Positions 1 to 10,408 of a DNA stretch of 45,987 nt are shown here, one piece after another (within the stretch, counting starts at the first letter, position 1; each line of letters starts with the position of its first letter). This stretch comes from Branchiostoma floridae. Lineage: Eukaryota; Chordata; Leptocardii; Amphioxiformes; Branchiostomatidae. Both the position numbers and the translations under genes were made by a program. Location of the stretch: NCBI RefSeq assembly GCF_000003815.2, contig NW_023365745.1, positions 1 through 45,987 on the forward strand, in the 5' to 3' direction. Below the pieces are notes generated by a model, which was given only the letters and a program-made list of their open reading frames with translations, had not been told where the DNA came from and did no database searches.

Positions 1-649
1 TAGAACGGCTAGAATGTTCATTCATAGTTAATCCGCTGTAAAATTTATGTCAATTGAAATCTACCCCTCTTAGACAAATGTGATTCAGGCGCTGAGAATG
101 CCCACTATAGTGTATTAACATTTGACGATTACTAACAATTAACGTTAATCATGAATTAAAGGAATATATCAGAATACGATTAAATTTACCACTTGCCATG
201 CTACCGATCCGAAGTTGTGTCTTTGGGAAAGTCACCTTACAAGAATTTACACTTAACCCAGGTTATCTGTCTTCGTTTGAAGTCTTTGAAGAGGTAAAGG
301 CGGTGGATGGAAAGGGCTGGACTATGCTTACCACTACCGTGCCCTAGACGTACAGATAACAACCCACTGCCCCTACGGCATTTAGAAAAAGACCTTAGGA
401 CTACCTTTACCTTCTTCACACACACGAGCCAAACAGACATGGTCTTATGTCTCTCCAGTAAGTAGTGAAGAAGATAAGTAATCACTAGTTTACAAAACAG
501 TAACAAACATATCTATAATAAGAGATAATTTGTCACATACCAAACCCGTAACCTGATCCAAACACATGTACACACACGCGTCACGTTGTAAGTTTTAATT
601 CAAAACACAGCGGGCATCGACTCATTTGTTAGCCACACAGATGGTCGGA
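1..649. other. Non-coding stretch, no gene recognised
   Basis: No open frame here resembles a protein. Around 290-400 lies a diverged copy of a sequence that recurs near 2065-2160. Both contain a purine-rich block, then CCGTGCCCTAGAC, then CCCACTG after a similar spacing. This suggests an old interspersed repeat rather than a gene. Confidence 0.5.
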
Positions 650-864
650 TACTGTAAATGCAGAACCTTTCGCGGTGCTTTAATGTTTGCGGGTTTTGCG
701 GTGGACGCTTCACCGCGAACTTAAAACCACCGCGAACATTTTTCCATGGCAGTAAGAGACTATAGTGCATGGTGCTACCGCGAACTTAAAACCCCGCGAA
801 ATATATGTCCCTTTTCCTGCTAACGTGAATTTAAATCCCCGCGAACTTAAATGCATTTACTGTA
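650..864. mobile_element. MITE family A, copy 1 (TACTGTAAATGCAG ends)
   Basis: A short element begins with TACTGTAAATGCAGA and ends with the inverse, AACTTAAATGCATTTAC. It is filled with alternating CGCGGTGG and CCACCGCG blocks that fold back on each other. Related copies lie at 14437-14632, 41595-41808 and 44551-44764. It has no coding capacity, so it is a non-autonomous DNA element. The superfamily is not identifiable by eye. Confidence 0.75.
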
Positions 865-1063
865 TATCACTAAGCTTGCGACAGGTTTTCCAGACGCTAC
901 CGGTACTGTCATCGGCGGATTTACGAAGTCTTAGCGTGCCTTTATCCTTTTATGCCACATAAAAATAACGGTTTCGATGACACGATGTCTGGGGACCTAA
1001 ACAGGTCAGCTACTCGGCTCCAAGGACATCGTATCCTGCAGGAAAGTCTTGAGGTGGAAACCG

Positions 1064-1255
1064 GGACATGACAACTTAGGGGCTCTAAACGGGACAACTT
1101 AGGGGCTCTAAACGTTACGGTACAACTTAGGGGCTCTAAACGTAAACGGGACAACTTAGGGGTTCTAAACGGGACAACTTAGGGGTTCTTAACGGGACAA
1201 CTTAGGGGTTCTAAACGGGACAACTTAGGGGTTCTAAACGGGACAACTTAGGGGT
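1064..1255. repeat. 23-bp minisatellite, about 8 copies
   Basis: The unit GACAACTTAGGGG plus YTCTAAACGG repeats about eight times. Copies towards the right are almost identical. The first three carry GCTC instead of GTTC and extra inserted bases, so the array seems to have expanded from its right part. Open frames across it are by-products of the repeat. Confidence 0.9.
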
Positions 1256-1693
1256 GTTTTGCCGGAACACCGGCCGACGTCCTACATGTACAGCAAAGGC
1301 CCTTTTCTGACAACCAATCTTTGCAGTTGACGTTTTGGTAACCATTTTCAGGTTAAACTGGCAAAGTTAATAGCTAGTGGTCTTTTGGGCCCTGGGGCCG
1401 AGGACTGCCTTGAAACCACAGCTGAGCACTCGGGTCTCCCTATTCTCACCAGAGGATTTACGAGTCCTACGTGTCCCTTCCGTGGTATGCGACAAAATTG
1501 GAGTGTACTAATCCTCCGTTGACAGCCTAAATCTCCGCTATATATGGCCCGCAAGCTGCGACAAACGCAGTGCGCCGAACGCCTTGGCTAGATCTGAGGT
1601 TTAGAGACGTGATAACGGGTGACACATCGGTAAACATCCCTCCGGCGTGACACATGGGGTCTGTTCTCAGGAACAAGCTGGTACCGTCCTCCG

Positions 1694-1892
1694 TAGCAAT
1701 AACCTGGAATCCAGTCTCTTTGTGGCACGGCCAACCGTAGTTAGTGTAGGCTCTCTACGGGGCCCAGTGCAGCTTTCAGCCGCCGGGACCGTGAATCGTT
1801 CAAACCCGGTAGGATTTTCACGCGGTAGGACAAAGCTTACATCAACTACGGTAGGCCGAGCCACAAGGAGACTGGATTCCAGGTTATCGTAG
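1694..1892. repeat. Inverted repeat with 60-bp arms
   Basis: The left arm (about 1694-1752) and right arm (about 1832-1892) are near reverse complements. Both contain AACCTGGAATCCAGTCTC in opposite orientation, and about 80 bp separate them. The two strands therefore encode look-alike short frames that should not be read as genes. It could be a fold-back element or two head-to-head copies of one repeat. Confidence 0.8.
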
Positions 1893-1899
1893 TTACCGC

Positions 1900-2960
1900 T
1901 GGCTCATTCTAATGTGGAGTCGTGTAGCGTAAGTTCATGGCGTTTGGCCCAGAAGCAAGATGTCATGGGCCATTACTGTCATGGTACCTTAGGAAAGGCA
2001 CTCTACACGCTAGCGCTTTTCTCACTCCACCCAGGTGTAAAAATGGGCACCTGACTTCGGTTGGGGAGGTAAAAGGAGATGGAAGGAGAGGGTTGACCTC
2101 CGCCTTCCAACACCGTGCCCTAGACACACTGAATATTAGCCCACTGTTATGGGACTCCCTACCATTCTTCGTGATTAGCAAGGGAAAATATTGAGTCAGC
2201 AGAAACTACGAAGGATGGTATAAAGGCTAAGCTGATTTTGGGATCTAATTGATTTTTATTACTCATTTTGTTTCTTTTTATTCCGCTTAACGTAACACTA
2301 ACACTACAAAGTGAAAGCATGACTTCCTGTTATCGAAAATAACGAAACGCACATACATAACGTTATAACAGCAAAATGAGACGTCAGAACATTACAAGGT
2401 CTTCTCTCTGTGTCTTTCCATCTACAATAATAGAATATAGTAACGATCTCATCAAATCACAAAATCTTACGATGTAACCTACACCAAGCCGTAAAAATTC
2501 CCCGGCTAACGTTAATTGAACTGGGCGGGCGGGATACACTTCCAACACAGTAGGGATATAAGCGGGCCCACAACTACATGGTTACCAAGCTACAAAATCT
2601 AAGCTGCTATACTAGATATTATCCATCGCGTATGAAAACGCTCTTCCGTTTTTTCACTACGAAGCTTGATAGGTTGTGTAAACAGTAGCGAAGCAGTGTT
2701 CGTTTATCCCTGCTACGATTAACTGTGAACTATAATCAAAATAGCTCCTTATGCCTCACAAATAGGCCGACTCTGTTTTGATGACCTATCACACCCCTTC
2801 TAACAACTACAATATTTGAAGGCAGCCTTCAATCCCGTATACAGTCCAAAACGCCTTAATAAAGTTATTGGTTTAGATACAAAACCCTAAGTTAGACCAA
2901 GTTACGATATAGATTCCTTTTCAGAGAAATGCAAGAGTGGCAAATATAAATAACTTGTCC
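1900..2960. other. Non-coding stretch, no gene recognised
   Basis: Around 2065-2160 lies the second copy of the CCGTGCCCTAGAC-containing repeat also seen near 290-400. The rest is AT-rich, with no supported exon on either strand. Confidence 0.5.
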
Positions 2961-2976
2961 TAATGTCCTATCTTAC

Positions 2977-3112
2977 TTGTCATATGCAGTCGTGTAATGC
3001 AGTCGATGTGTTTTCTGCTTTAGCGTGGAGTATCCCGCTACACAGGAAATAACATTCGTACATGCAGGAATAGCCTGGAGGTCAGACTCCTCAGGGCTGG
3101 AACCTCGGCGTC
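2977..3112 (-). CDS. Possible second exon of the LDLa-domain gene
   Basis: On the minus strand a pyrimidine run ending TTTTTCCAG (acceptor at 3113-3114) is followed by 136 nt, then the donor GTAAGA (2976 downwards). Joined in phase 1 to the LDLa exon, as that exon requires, it is open for 45 codons. A full phase-0 reading hits a stop, and the phase-2 reading stops early. The peptide (Arg-rich start, then scattered Cys) matches no domain I recognise. The intron would be only 104 bp. Splice sites and matching phase support it; lack of a domain weakens it. Confidence 0.3.
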
Positions 3113-3216
3113 CTGGAAAAAGTCTGGCTGTCAGGCTAACACTGGAACAAATTATGATCTAGAAAACGACTTTGTCTAGAGTGTATTTCAATGTAGCAAA
3201 TGAGGAGGAAACTTAC

Positions 3217-3403
3217 TGGGGCAGTCCCTCTCGTCCGAGCGGTCTCGACAGTGGGCCACGCCGTCACACAGCCGGGTCCTCTCCAAGCAGTACCCGTCCG
3301 CACACCGGTAGAAACTCCTCGGGCACGGGAACTGACCCTCCCCGAAGGGACAGCGCAGCGCCACCGCCAGCAACCCAAACACCACGCTGACCCTGAGCTG
3401 CAT
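3217..3403 (-). CDS. First coding exon: signal peptide plus LDL-receptor class A domain
   Basis: Translation starts at the ATG at 3403-3401 (A at -3). It gives a hydrophobic leader (MQLRVSVVFGLLAVAL) and then one LDLa module of about 36 residues with all six cysteines, CDG and the SDE calcium-binding motif. The exon ends at 3217 before GTAAGT in phase 1, the phase usual for LDLa exons. LDLa modules bind ligands in secreted proteins, receptors and transmembrane proteases, so the full protein is extracellular or membrane-bound. The family cannot be told from one module. Oddity: the acidic residue normally just before the fifth cysteine, a calcium ligand in LDL-receptor repeats, is His here (GVAHC). 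Downstream exons should lie at lower coordinates or outside the window. Confidence 0.75.
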
Positions 3404-3915
3404 CGTCAGCCCGCTTTGATGTGAGACTTTCCGGCACAGACACGCTGACAAAAGATGCGCGGCCGGTTTCCTTACCCGGAGTGTAAAGTTAACCTCTGAA
3501 TGCTCTGGTATCAATCTGGGTTCGTCGCCTTATCTGGGGCTCTGCATGGAGTTCCGACAACTATTTGATTCCGGAGAGCTGCCTGGTACATATCACGCTT
3601 TATTCGTCAGGAGGCCAATTAGCAAAATTTGGTCACTAGACGCTACGAATTATGGGGAAGAAATCCTTTTTATGACGAGTGATGGAACATGAAAATATCT
3701 TTGCAAAAACGCCTCGCAGAAAAACACATGCAGACCCCCTGTGCGTGTTCCTTGCCTTATCTGGCGAGGCGACTTTCCGAAGGCGTTTCGGGCGCTCGGA
3801 ATGATGTTCGCCGTTTGTCGACAGTCATCGGAAGTCTGTTTGTGTATGCTTGAAATGGGGCGTCTTGATGTGTGGGGACAACACACTGATGAGGCGCAGG
3901 GCAGTGATCAGGGCT

Positions 3916-4053
3916 NNNNNNNNNNNNNNNNNNNNNNNNNNNNNNNNNNNNNNNNNNNNNNNNNNNNNNNNNNNNNNNNNNNNNNNNNNNNNNNNNNNNN
4001 NNNNNNNNNNNNNNNNNNNNNNNNNNNNNNNNNNNNNNNNNNNNNNNNNNNNN
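3916..4053. other. Assembly gap (138 N)
   Basis: Unknown bases. Open frames reported across this run have no meaning. Confidence 1.
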
Positions 4054-4282
4054 TCTATGATATAGCATGGTGAGAAATATGGCAAACAATGAAATGTTAT
4101 GTTATAGAAGAAAACAGTATATAGAAGAAAACAGTAAGTAAAAAAAGGAAAGAATTGAAAGGAAGAAGAAAGAAGCTGTCTGAATATATTGTTATCTTAA
4201 GAGTCTAAAACGCTTCTTCGTGTTTGCTACCACTTTCTCCAGCATTCTAGGTATGAGAAACCTTAAGAAGTACTGACGCCAG

Positions 4283-4606
4283 TTCACCTTTATCCGCGGG
4301 GTTCACCTTTATCCGTGGGGCTCACCTTTATCCGTGGCGTTCACCTTTATCCGTGGGGTTCACCTTTATCCGTGGGATTCACCTTTATCCGTGGGGTTCA
4401 CCTTTATCCGTGGGATTCACCTTTATCCGCGGGGTTCACCTTTATCCGTGGGGTTCACCTTTATCCGTGGGATTCACCTTTATCCGTGGGGTTCACCTTT
4501 ATCCGTGGGGTTCACCTTTATCCGTGGGGTTCACCTTTATCCGTGGGGTTCACCTTTATCCGTGGGGTTCACCTTTATCCGTGGGGTTCACCTTTATCCG
4601 TGGGGT
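4283..4606. repeat. 19-bp minisatellite, 17 copies, derived from a MITE terminus
   Basis: Seventeen head-to-tail copies of a 19-bp unit (TTCACCTTTATCCGTGGGG) with few variants: some GGGA ends and two CGCGGGG copies. The unit equals the terminal sequence of the inverted-repeat elements at 7715-8034, 18609-18814 and 35971-36193. The bases before the first unit (GACGCCAG) resemble the outer end of those elements (AACGCTAG). Because 19 is not a multiple of 3 and the unit has no stop, all three plus frames stay open, giving artefactual proteins of up to 167 residues. Confidence 0.92.
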
Positions 4607-5054
4607 TCGAATTCGGGGAAGGATATCCGGCCTTGTCGGAGCTACACTGTTTTTGCCTTGCCGCGATAGCGGCATGGCCTTGTCGCCACTATTTTCTTGG
4701 TTGGATGGTTGGATGGATCAATGGTTCAAACAATGTTAACCCAGCCCTTCCAAAGGCCCTTCCAAAGGCCCTTCCCAGTTCTCTTTCTCGAGGACAAACT
4801 TACGGCTTAGGCGATTAACAGTACATCCCCGTCAATCTTTATACCTCCCTTTTACGCATTCGATAACAGTTGTGGTCGGTACTGAAAGCCTCTTAACATC
4901 TGGTTACATCGAATGAATGAAGCGTTCGTATGGTAATATTTCAAATCCATTGAAGTAAATATATAATGAAGTGAATTATCTCGCATAATAATTTGCATTA
5001 CCTATTCATAAAGATGAAATAAATGCCTAATTAGACCAATGCATTGCATGTGAA

Positions 5055-5077
5055 TATATAAGTAGGCAATGACGTCA
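5055..5077 (+). promoter_or_regulatory. TATA box followed by a perfect CRE
   Basis: TATATAAG lies at 5055-5062 and the palindromic cAMP-response element TGACGTCA at 5070-5077. A GC-richer segment follows (5110-5230), unusual in this AT-rich area. CRE/ATF sites close to a TATA box are typical of inducible promoters, but having the CRE downstream of the TATA box is not standard. This is a motif match only. Confidence 0.3.
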
Positions 5078-5281
5078 TCGAAACGTCTCAAGAACGTTTG
5101 ACTAGGTATTTCAACGCTACCACGAAAACCCTCTGCCGTACGCTGTTTTCCCCGACGATCGCCCCGATTTGGCCGGACGGCGGCGCCGCGCGATCCAAAC
5201 GCGCCAAATTTTGGGCCGCGTGCCCCTCAGAAACGGAGGATATGTGACTGAAGCGGCACAAATAGAACCTTTTTTGACGCT

Positions 5282-5300
5282 ATGGATGAAGAATTTCAAG
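5282..5300 (+). CDS. Possible tiny first coding exon (MDEEFQ, phase 1)
   Basis: About 200 bp after the TATA/CRE pair, ATGGATGAAGAATTTCAAG is followed by GTAAAA, a reasonable donor. The frame is open only through this short stretch before the splice. No downstream exon was identified. A stretch near 6038-6117 follows a clean acceptor (ACTATCAG) but reaches a stop quickly in the required phase. It may be chance or part of a non-coding transcript. Confidence 0.2.
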
Positions 5301-5367
5301 GTAAAATACTTGATACAATTTGTAGTGTTTGGGGGAGGGGGGCATGTTGAAGAAAATGTGCTTTTGA

Positions 5368-5467
5368 NNNNNNNNNNNNNNNNNNNNNNNNNNNNNNNNN
5401 NNNNNNNNNNNNNNNNNNNNNNNNNNNNNNNNNNNNNNNNNNNNNNNNNNNNNNNNNNNNNNNNNNN
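5368..5467. other. Assembly gap (100 N)
   Basis: Nominal-size gap. It lies directly after the candidate exon and could hide a continuation. Confidence 1.
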
Positions 5468-5644
5468 CAGTCATCCCAGCAATATAATTTCTATGCAGTG
5501 TTTCTTTATCCATGTTTTAGTCATGAAACTTACATGTATGTAAAATGTTTCTTAGTAATTTTTTCTTATTAGTTTATTGCTTTCTTTAGCATATTGCTTT
5601 CTTTAGCATATTTTACATATGGATCATTGATTGGCCTGTTGTGT

Positions 5645-5910
5645 ACTACTAGTATTTCTTTTTACTTGTTGAACTTGAGGCACCATGGTAACTTGAGGTA
5701 CCTACAGGGTATGCCCAATTTTTAAGAAAATCTCAATTGTATTTTCAATATCATCGTTACTGTTGGTGTGAATCATCCCTTGCCTCGTTCCAAGACTAAA
5801 ATACCATTTTGTATTTTTTTCACTTGTTGAACTTGAGGCACCGTGCCCCCTGATATGGGTCAGCCGGGTAACCTATGCCCAAATTTTTCAAAACACTAAT
5901 AGCATTTTTG
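5645..5910. repeat. Local duplication (two related segments of about 85 bp)
   Basis: Segments starting near 5664 and 5823 share CTTGTTGAACTTGAGGCACC, then GGTA-containing bases, TATGCCCAA and a T-rich run, at the same spacing. It is a diverged direct duplication with no coding signal. Confidence 0.6.
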
Positions 5911-7714
5911 TTAACGTGAAAAATTTGTGCAACCAGATTGTGTATTCTTTGTCAGATTGTGCCAAGGGTTTTTCTGGTGTAGCAGAAATCATAAATATGT
6001 ACTTACCTGCAATATTATACTCTTGTCTCTACTATCAGCCAGGTTCCTACCGACCGGGCGAGGTTGTCGCAGTTGGTACTGAGATTCAGTCGCAGAAGAT
6101 GGCTCAGAAACAGTGACACTTACCTCCTTCCATCTTGTTGCAGGTATTTATCTACTTAATCAATGATAATAAGTTAATCTATTCCTTACCCCAACTTGCC
6201 TTTCTTTCTTTATTGAATTCTTCATTTCATTATTGGATCATTCTGAATCTTTCGTCACAAGAAAGAAAGAAGTCATAAGAAAGATGATGATGTAGATGAA
6301 CATCAGACGTGGTACTGGAGTAGGTCGTCATCCCCTCAGATGGAAGAACATTATCACCATGATGGTAGACATGTTAATCATGAAACTCAAATAATTTTGT
6401 TTTTCAGGTGGAGTGTAGATTGCACCAAGTACTAGATGTAGCTGATATAAGACTGGAGAGCGGAGCGGAGATATTGAATGGTAGAGGTCAAACATAATGT
6501 TGACAAGTTGTGCAGCCAGTGCTATTAGCATTAAGTTTGTTAAAGAATACTGTTGCTACCAGTAACCACAGAAAATGATGAGTAAGCCTGTTGTTTTTGT
6601 AAAAAGTAGTTTACATTGCATTATACTATTTATAGTATTGATTAAATAAGGAGAAGTTCATGTACCTGCAAGTACATCAAAGAAATCTGTCTCGATTGTA
6701 TGTATCCTGAAGACTGAGCCTTTGACCTTGAAAAATGTTGAACTTGCCCTAATAAATTTAGTGTTTACACAATGTCTACCTATTGATATTTTATCTCTTA
6801 TTAGTACAAACATCTGTCTTCTATATTTTATTACAAATGTATCTAAGTGTAAAGTTGTACTGTTGATACAGTGTAACATCATGGCTCAACATGAAAATAA
6901 TGCGACATATTCACACACTTATCTTTCACCTTGACCAAGTTGACCTTGTTATAAGGCAATTAATATTGCTGATATTCTATAGATGTGACATTGTTGGTAA
7001 TATAACATACCATAATGTTGTGTACATTGCAAAAGTATATGAAGTATGATATTTAATCTTCTACAATGCGACTCAACCGGTGCAAAAAACACCATTGACT
7101 GTAACACAAAATGTGAACTTTTAAACCCAAATTTACTTATTTCTTAAAGAATAAGGTAAGATGACAATTATTGTGTGAAAGGACACCAGTGGGTGCTGCA
7201 TACATCGACCCTGTGTAAAAGCATAATAAAATGCCATGAATGTTCAGAACTCTGTGGAGTGATTCTATGTAGTACATATTACGGGGAAATAAGATAAAAC
7301 AAGCTTTGCAGCCTTTACTTACCTTTTCATCACCCCTCAAAAAAGGTATTTTTTTTATTTTCATCGTTTATCGCGCAGCCGGCCATATCTGAGGGTAGGT
7401 TTTGGCAACTTTGTGGAGCCATATCTCAGCAACCGTTCAAGCCATTCGCTTGATCTAAAAAGCATTTTACTCCTCTTGGTTAGCTCTTTCAGAAACAGTA
7501 AAAACAGTCATTGTATTGTGTTTTTGCCAAGGCACAGCATTTTGCCTTGCCGGGCTTGAAGTGCTGACCTACTTTTTCCTGACGATATCCCTAACACGCG
7601 GCAAGGCACAACTTTTTTTAAAAGATTTCTTGTTTAAGATGAGATGCTAAATTTGAGTCCCGTGTTCGAGGAGGTACATAGAGCATATTACAACAGCCTC
7701 ATTACTCCGATGGG
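5911..7714. other. Non-coding stretch, no gene recognised
   Basis: AT-rich sequence with short random open frames. The only gene-like hint is an acceptor-like ACTATCAG at 6030-6037, followed by a short GC-richer stretch ending TGA at about 6115. I could not connect it to any exon. Confidence 0.5.
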
Positions 7715-8034
7715 TAACGCTAGTTCACCTTTACCCGCGGGTAACCTTTATCCGACGTTTTTTTTAAACAGGATATGTAGGATATCAAATCGAAGGACGA
7801 TGGATCCTCCTCCTCACCTCATATCACCGGCCGTAGGGGCAGCAATCCTATCAACATAAGTTTTCCATCTCCTTCTGTCTTCCGCCAAGGTTTCTAGCTG
7901 GTTTCAAGTATCCAAACTGCAATATTCTTGATATTTTCTATATATTCATATTGCAATTTAAGATCGTCCGTGTGCATCATATCCCCAATTGCCTTTTTTC
8001 AACGGATATAGGTTACCCCGCGGATAAAGCGTTA
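7715..8034. mobile_element. MITE family B, copy 1 (long inverted ends, interrupted)
   Basis: The left end AACGCTAGTTCACCTTTA plus CCGCGGGTAACC and the right end GGATATAGGTTACCCCGCGG are inverse versions of each other. The right end lacks the GGTGAACTA block seen in other copies. The interior is longer than in the copies at 18609-18814 and 35971-36193, suggesting an insertion. No coding capacity. Confidence 0.75.
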
Positions 8035-10308
8035 CTTTCATTTCCTTCTGTGAGATTAAGGCGATTGACCCATGGATTGATTGATCTACTTGTTCTATTT
8101 ATTGAATGATTAAGAAACGTCGCCTTGGGATGTCTCGAACGGTTTGGGCACGTCCGCTAAAAAACACAGCTGGCTTCCTTACTAAATCGCGCTCCTAGCG
8201 GGCTGTCGCCACCTCGCAGACCACTAGACCAAAGAAGCCAGTCATGATTTTTCGAGGCCGGGATATCATTTCAGTTAAGAAGAATAGTTGACAGCTCAAA
8301 GTTTTTGAAAACGTAACCCTTTTTTTCCTTGAAAAAAATTGACCCAACGGTAACCTTTTTTGGTTCAGAAGTAACAGGTAGGGTGTGAGCTTTCCCGTTT
8401 CGGTCAAAATTTGTTCAGATCAGCAATAAAGTTGACCTGATTGAATGAAGTCGGGTCCTGCGAATCGAATCAGGAGAATAAGAAAGATGGAGTCAAACGT
8501 GCAGTTTCTTCAAAAGGGCGAGTTTTTCTCGGAGTTTGCTCAGGGCAACACCATGTTTTTTAACGCTTATAAAAATAGCCCTTGTGACTTAATTCTGGTG
8601 AAGAATTTTCAAGATTGAATTTGGAACAAGCGTTCGTAGAACTCAACCTTCGTGAAATGGGCTAGGGTGTGGTGGTTGGAGGGTGTTTTTTATAGACATC
8701 TCAGGGGCTAGCCTTACAGAAAATGATACGTTCGATTGGCAAAAATTCTACAACTTTTTCGCGCCTATGAAGCTGTATCATCTCTTTGAAGTGGAATAGT
8801 TTGCGTTGACAGATTGTTATAATATTTGGAAGGCAGATAGCTTTTGTCATGGGCCGTGAGCGAGCGAGTGAGATAGCTTTGGAGATGCCTTACATAATCA
8901 ATTTTTATCATGCAAATCAGGGGCTAATTTGCATAAATAATGAGGACAGTTTATATTACTAATAATAACTAGGTGTATTTTGCCAGCCAGTAGGTACCCA
9001 AATTACACGCCTACTTCATTTCAAAATAGCAGATACTCAAAGATAAGACACATTAGTCAATTTCAAGTCACCATGAGGATTTTATATTAGGTGATATTTG
9101 TAATAAGTCTGAATTATGTTGAATAAAAGAATATCTAAGCCACAATAATTGATTTTTTTTCAAATTTACCAAGAAAATATTCATCTATTTGAATTCATGT
9201 CAATAGTTTAGAAACATTTTGAAAGTAACTGTGCAAAATATTTTTTTAGAATAATTGTGAAACCTCTGTGTGATTCTTTCACATTTAAACTTTGCCAAAT
9301 GGTAAAATTAGTTAATTGCCCCCATAAAAGTAAGCCATGTTGTTGCCTCTGTATATTTTTAGATTTCACTGCTGGGCACTGGTGGATCTTTGTGGTGGGT
9401 CATTGCTGCATTGACACCCAACCATACTTTGCAAGGTGAATTGTGAATTGTGAATTGCTATCTTCCCAGCCCACTGACCCATTTCCAAAATGTTACAAAA
9501 AATGGTAGAAAATGGTAAATAATGGTAGAATGCTGTTATCATTATTTAGAAACCATTAGAAGTATCTAATTCCACACCATGAATATTTCCAAAGTTTTAC
9601 CGGACCGGGGAAATATTTATAAAATTGAAATAATGTTGAAAATATTTCTGAAGTATCAAATATCGATTCTAGATTAAAACTTTAAAATCAATTCTAAACA
9701 ATGACAACAAACATCCGCACGATGACTTGGAATGGACTCTAGCTGACAAAGAGAGAAATATTAGACTAACTGAGTTGTGTACTAGTATGTCCGATTGGTA
9801 AAAATTCCCAGAATTGACAGCAAGTTTTCCGCGCGTACGCAATAGAAAAATCCCTTTAGATGGTAATAACAAGGGAAGGGTTGACGGATCAATATTGTCA
9901 ATATTGACGACTTGACACATTGCATGGACGTTTCTACAAAGTGATATTATAAATTATAGTTTTTCTTTGTACAGCCCCCTTTACAGATTATTATTGCCGA
10001 CTTACTTGTTGCTTGCAACAATGATGATGTAGCATTCTTTGTTTCACAATGAAATCCACTACATTGTGCATCCTATATGTCTAATGTACAATCCCTATAA
10101 ACAATCTCATCAATGACTAAAAGTTACTGTGAAAAACAAACCCTGCTTTGTTCAAGAATGTATTGTACCGGTAGTAACTGTTACATGTACAACCCTTTTA
10201 AAACGTATAATATAGGGCCCTGTAAACAATATCACCATTGCCCTTATTCATTGCCCGTAATCTACAGATTATCAAATCTTATAGGAAATATTTACACCCC
10301 ATCATGTA
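8035..10308. other. Non-coding stretch with an inverted octamer pair
   Basis: AT-rich sequence with no supported exon. The one notable motif is ATGCAAAT (8910-8917) and its inverse ATTTGCAT (8927-8934), an inverted pair of POU-factor octamers. A short run of AATGGTA-type repeats lies near 9500-9530. Confidence 0.5.
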
Positions 10309-10408
10309 NNNNNNNNNNNNNNNNNNNNNNNNNNNNNNNNNNNNNNNNNNNNNNNNNNNNNNNNNNNNNNNNNNNNNNNNNNNNNNNNNNNNNNNNNNNN
10401 NNNNNNNN
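10309..10408. other. Assembly gap (100 N)
   Basis: Nominal-size gap in non-coding sequence. Confidence 1.

Noticed and set aside
1647-1892. Pair of overlapping frames on both strands
   Set aside because: Explained by the inverted repeat at 1694-1892.
3741-4089. Several frames through 3916-4053
   Set aside because: Mostly N; not interpretable.
4315-4818. Repetitive protein of 111-167 residues with an FTFIRGVHLYPWGSPLSV period
   Set aside because: It is a translation of the 19-bp minisatellite, which is open in all three frames; there is no start context, splice or domain.
5169-5543. 124-residue frame beginning in the GC-rich patch
   Set aside because: It starts with TTG and crosses an N run; only the short ATG at 5282 with a donor has any support.
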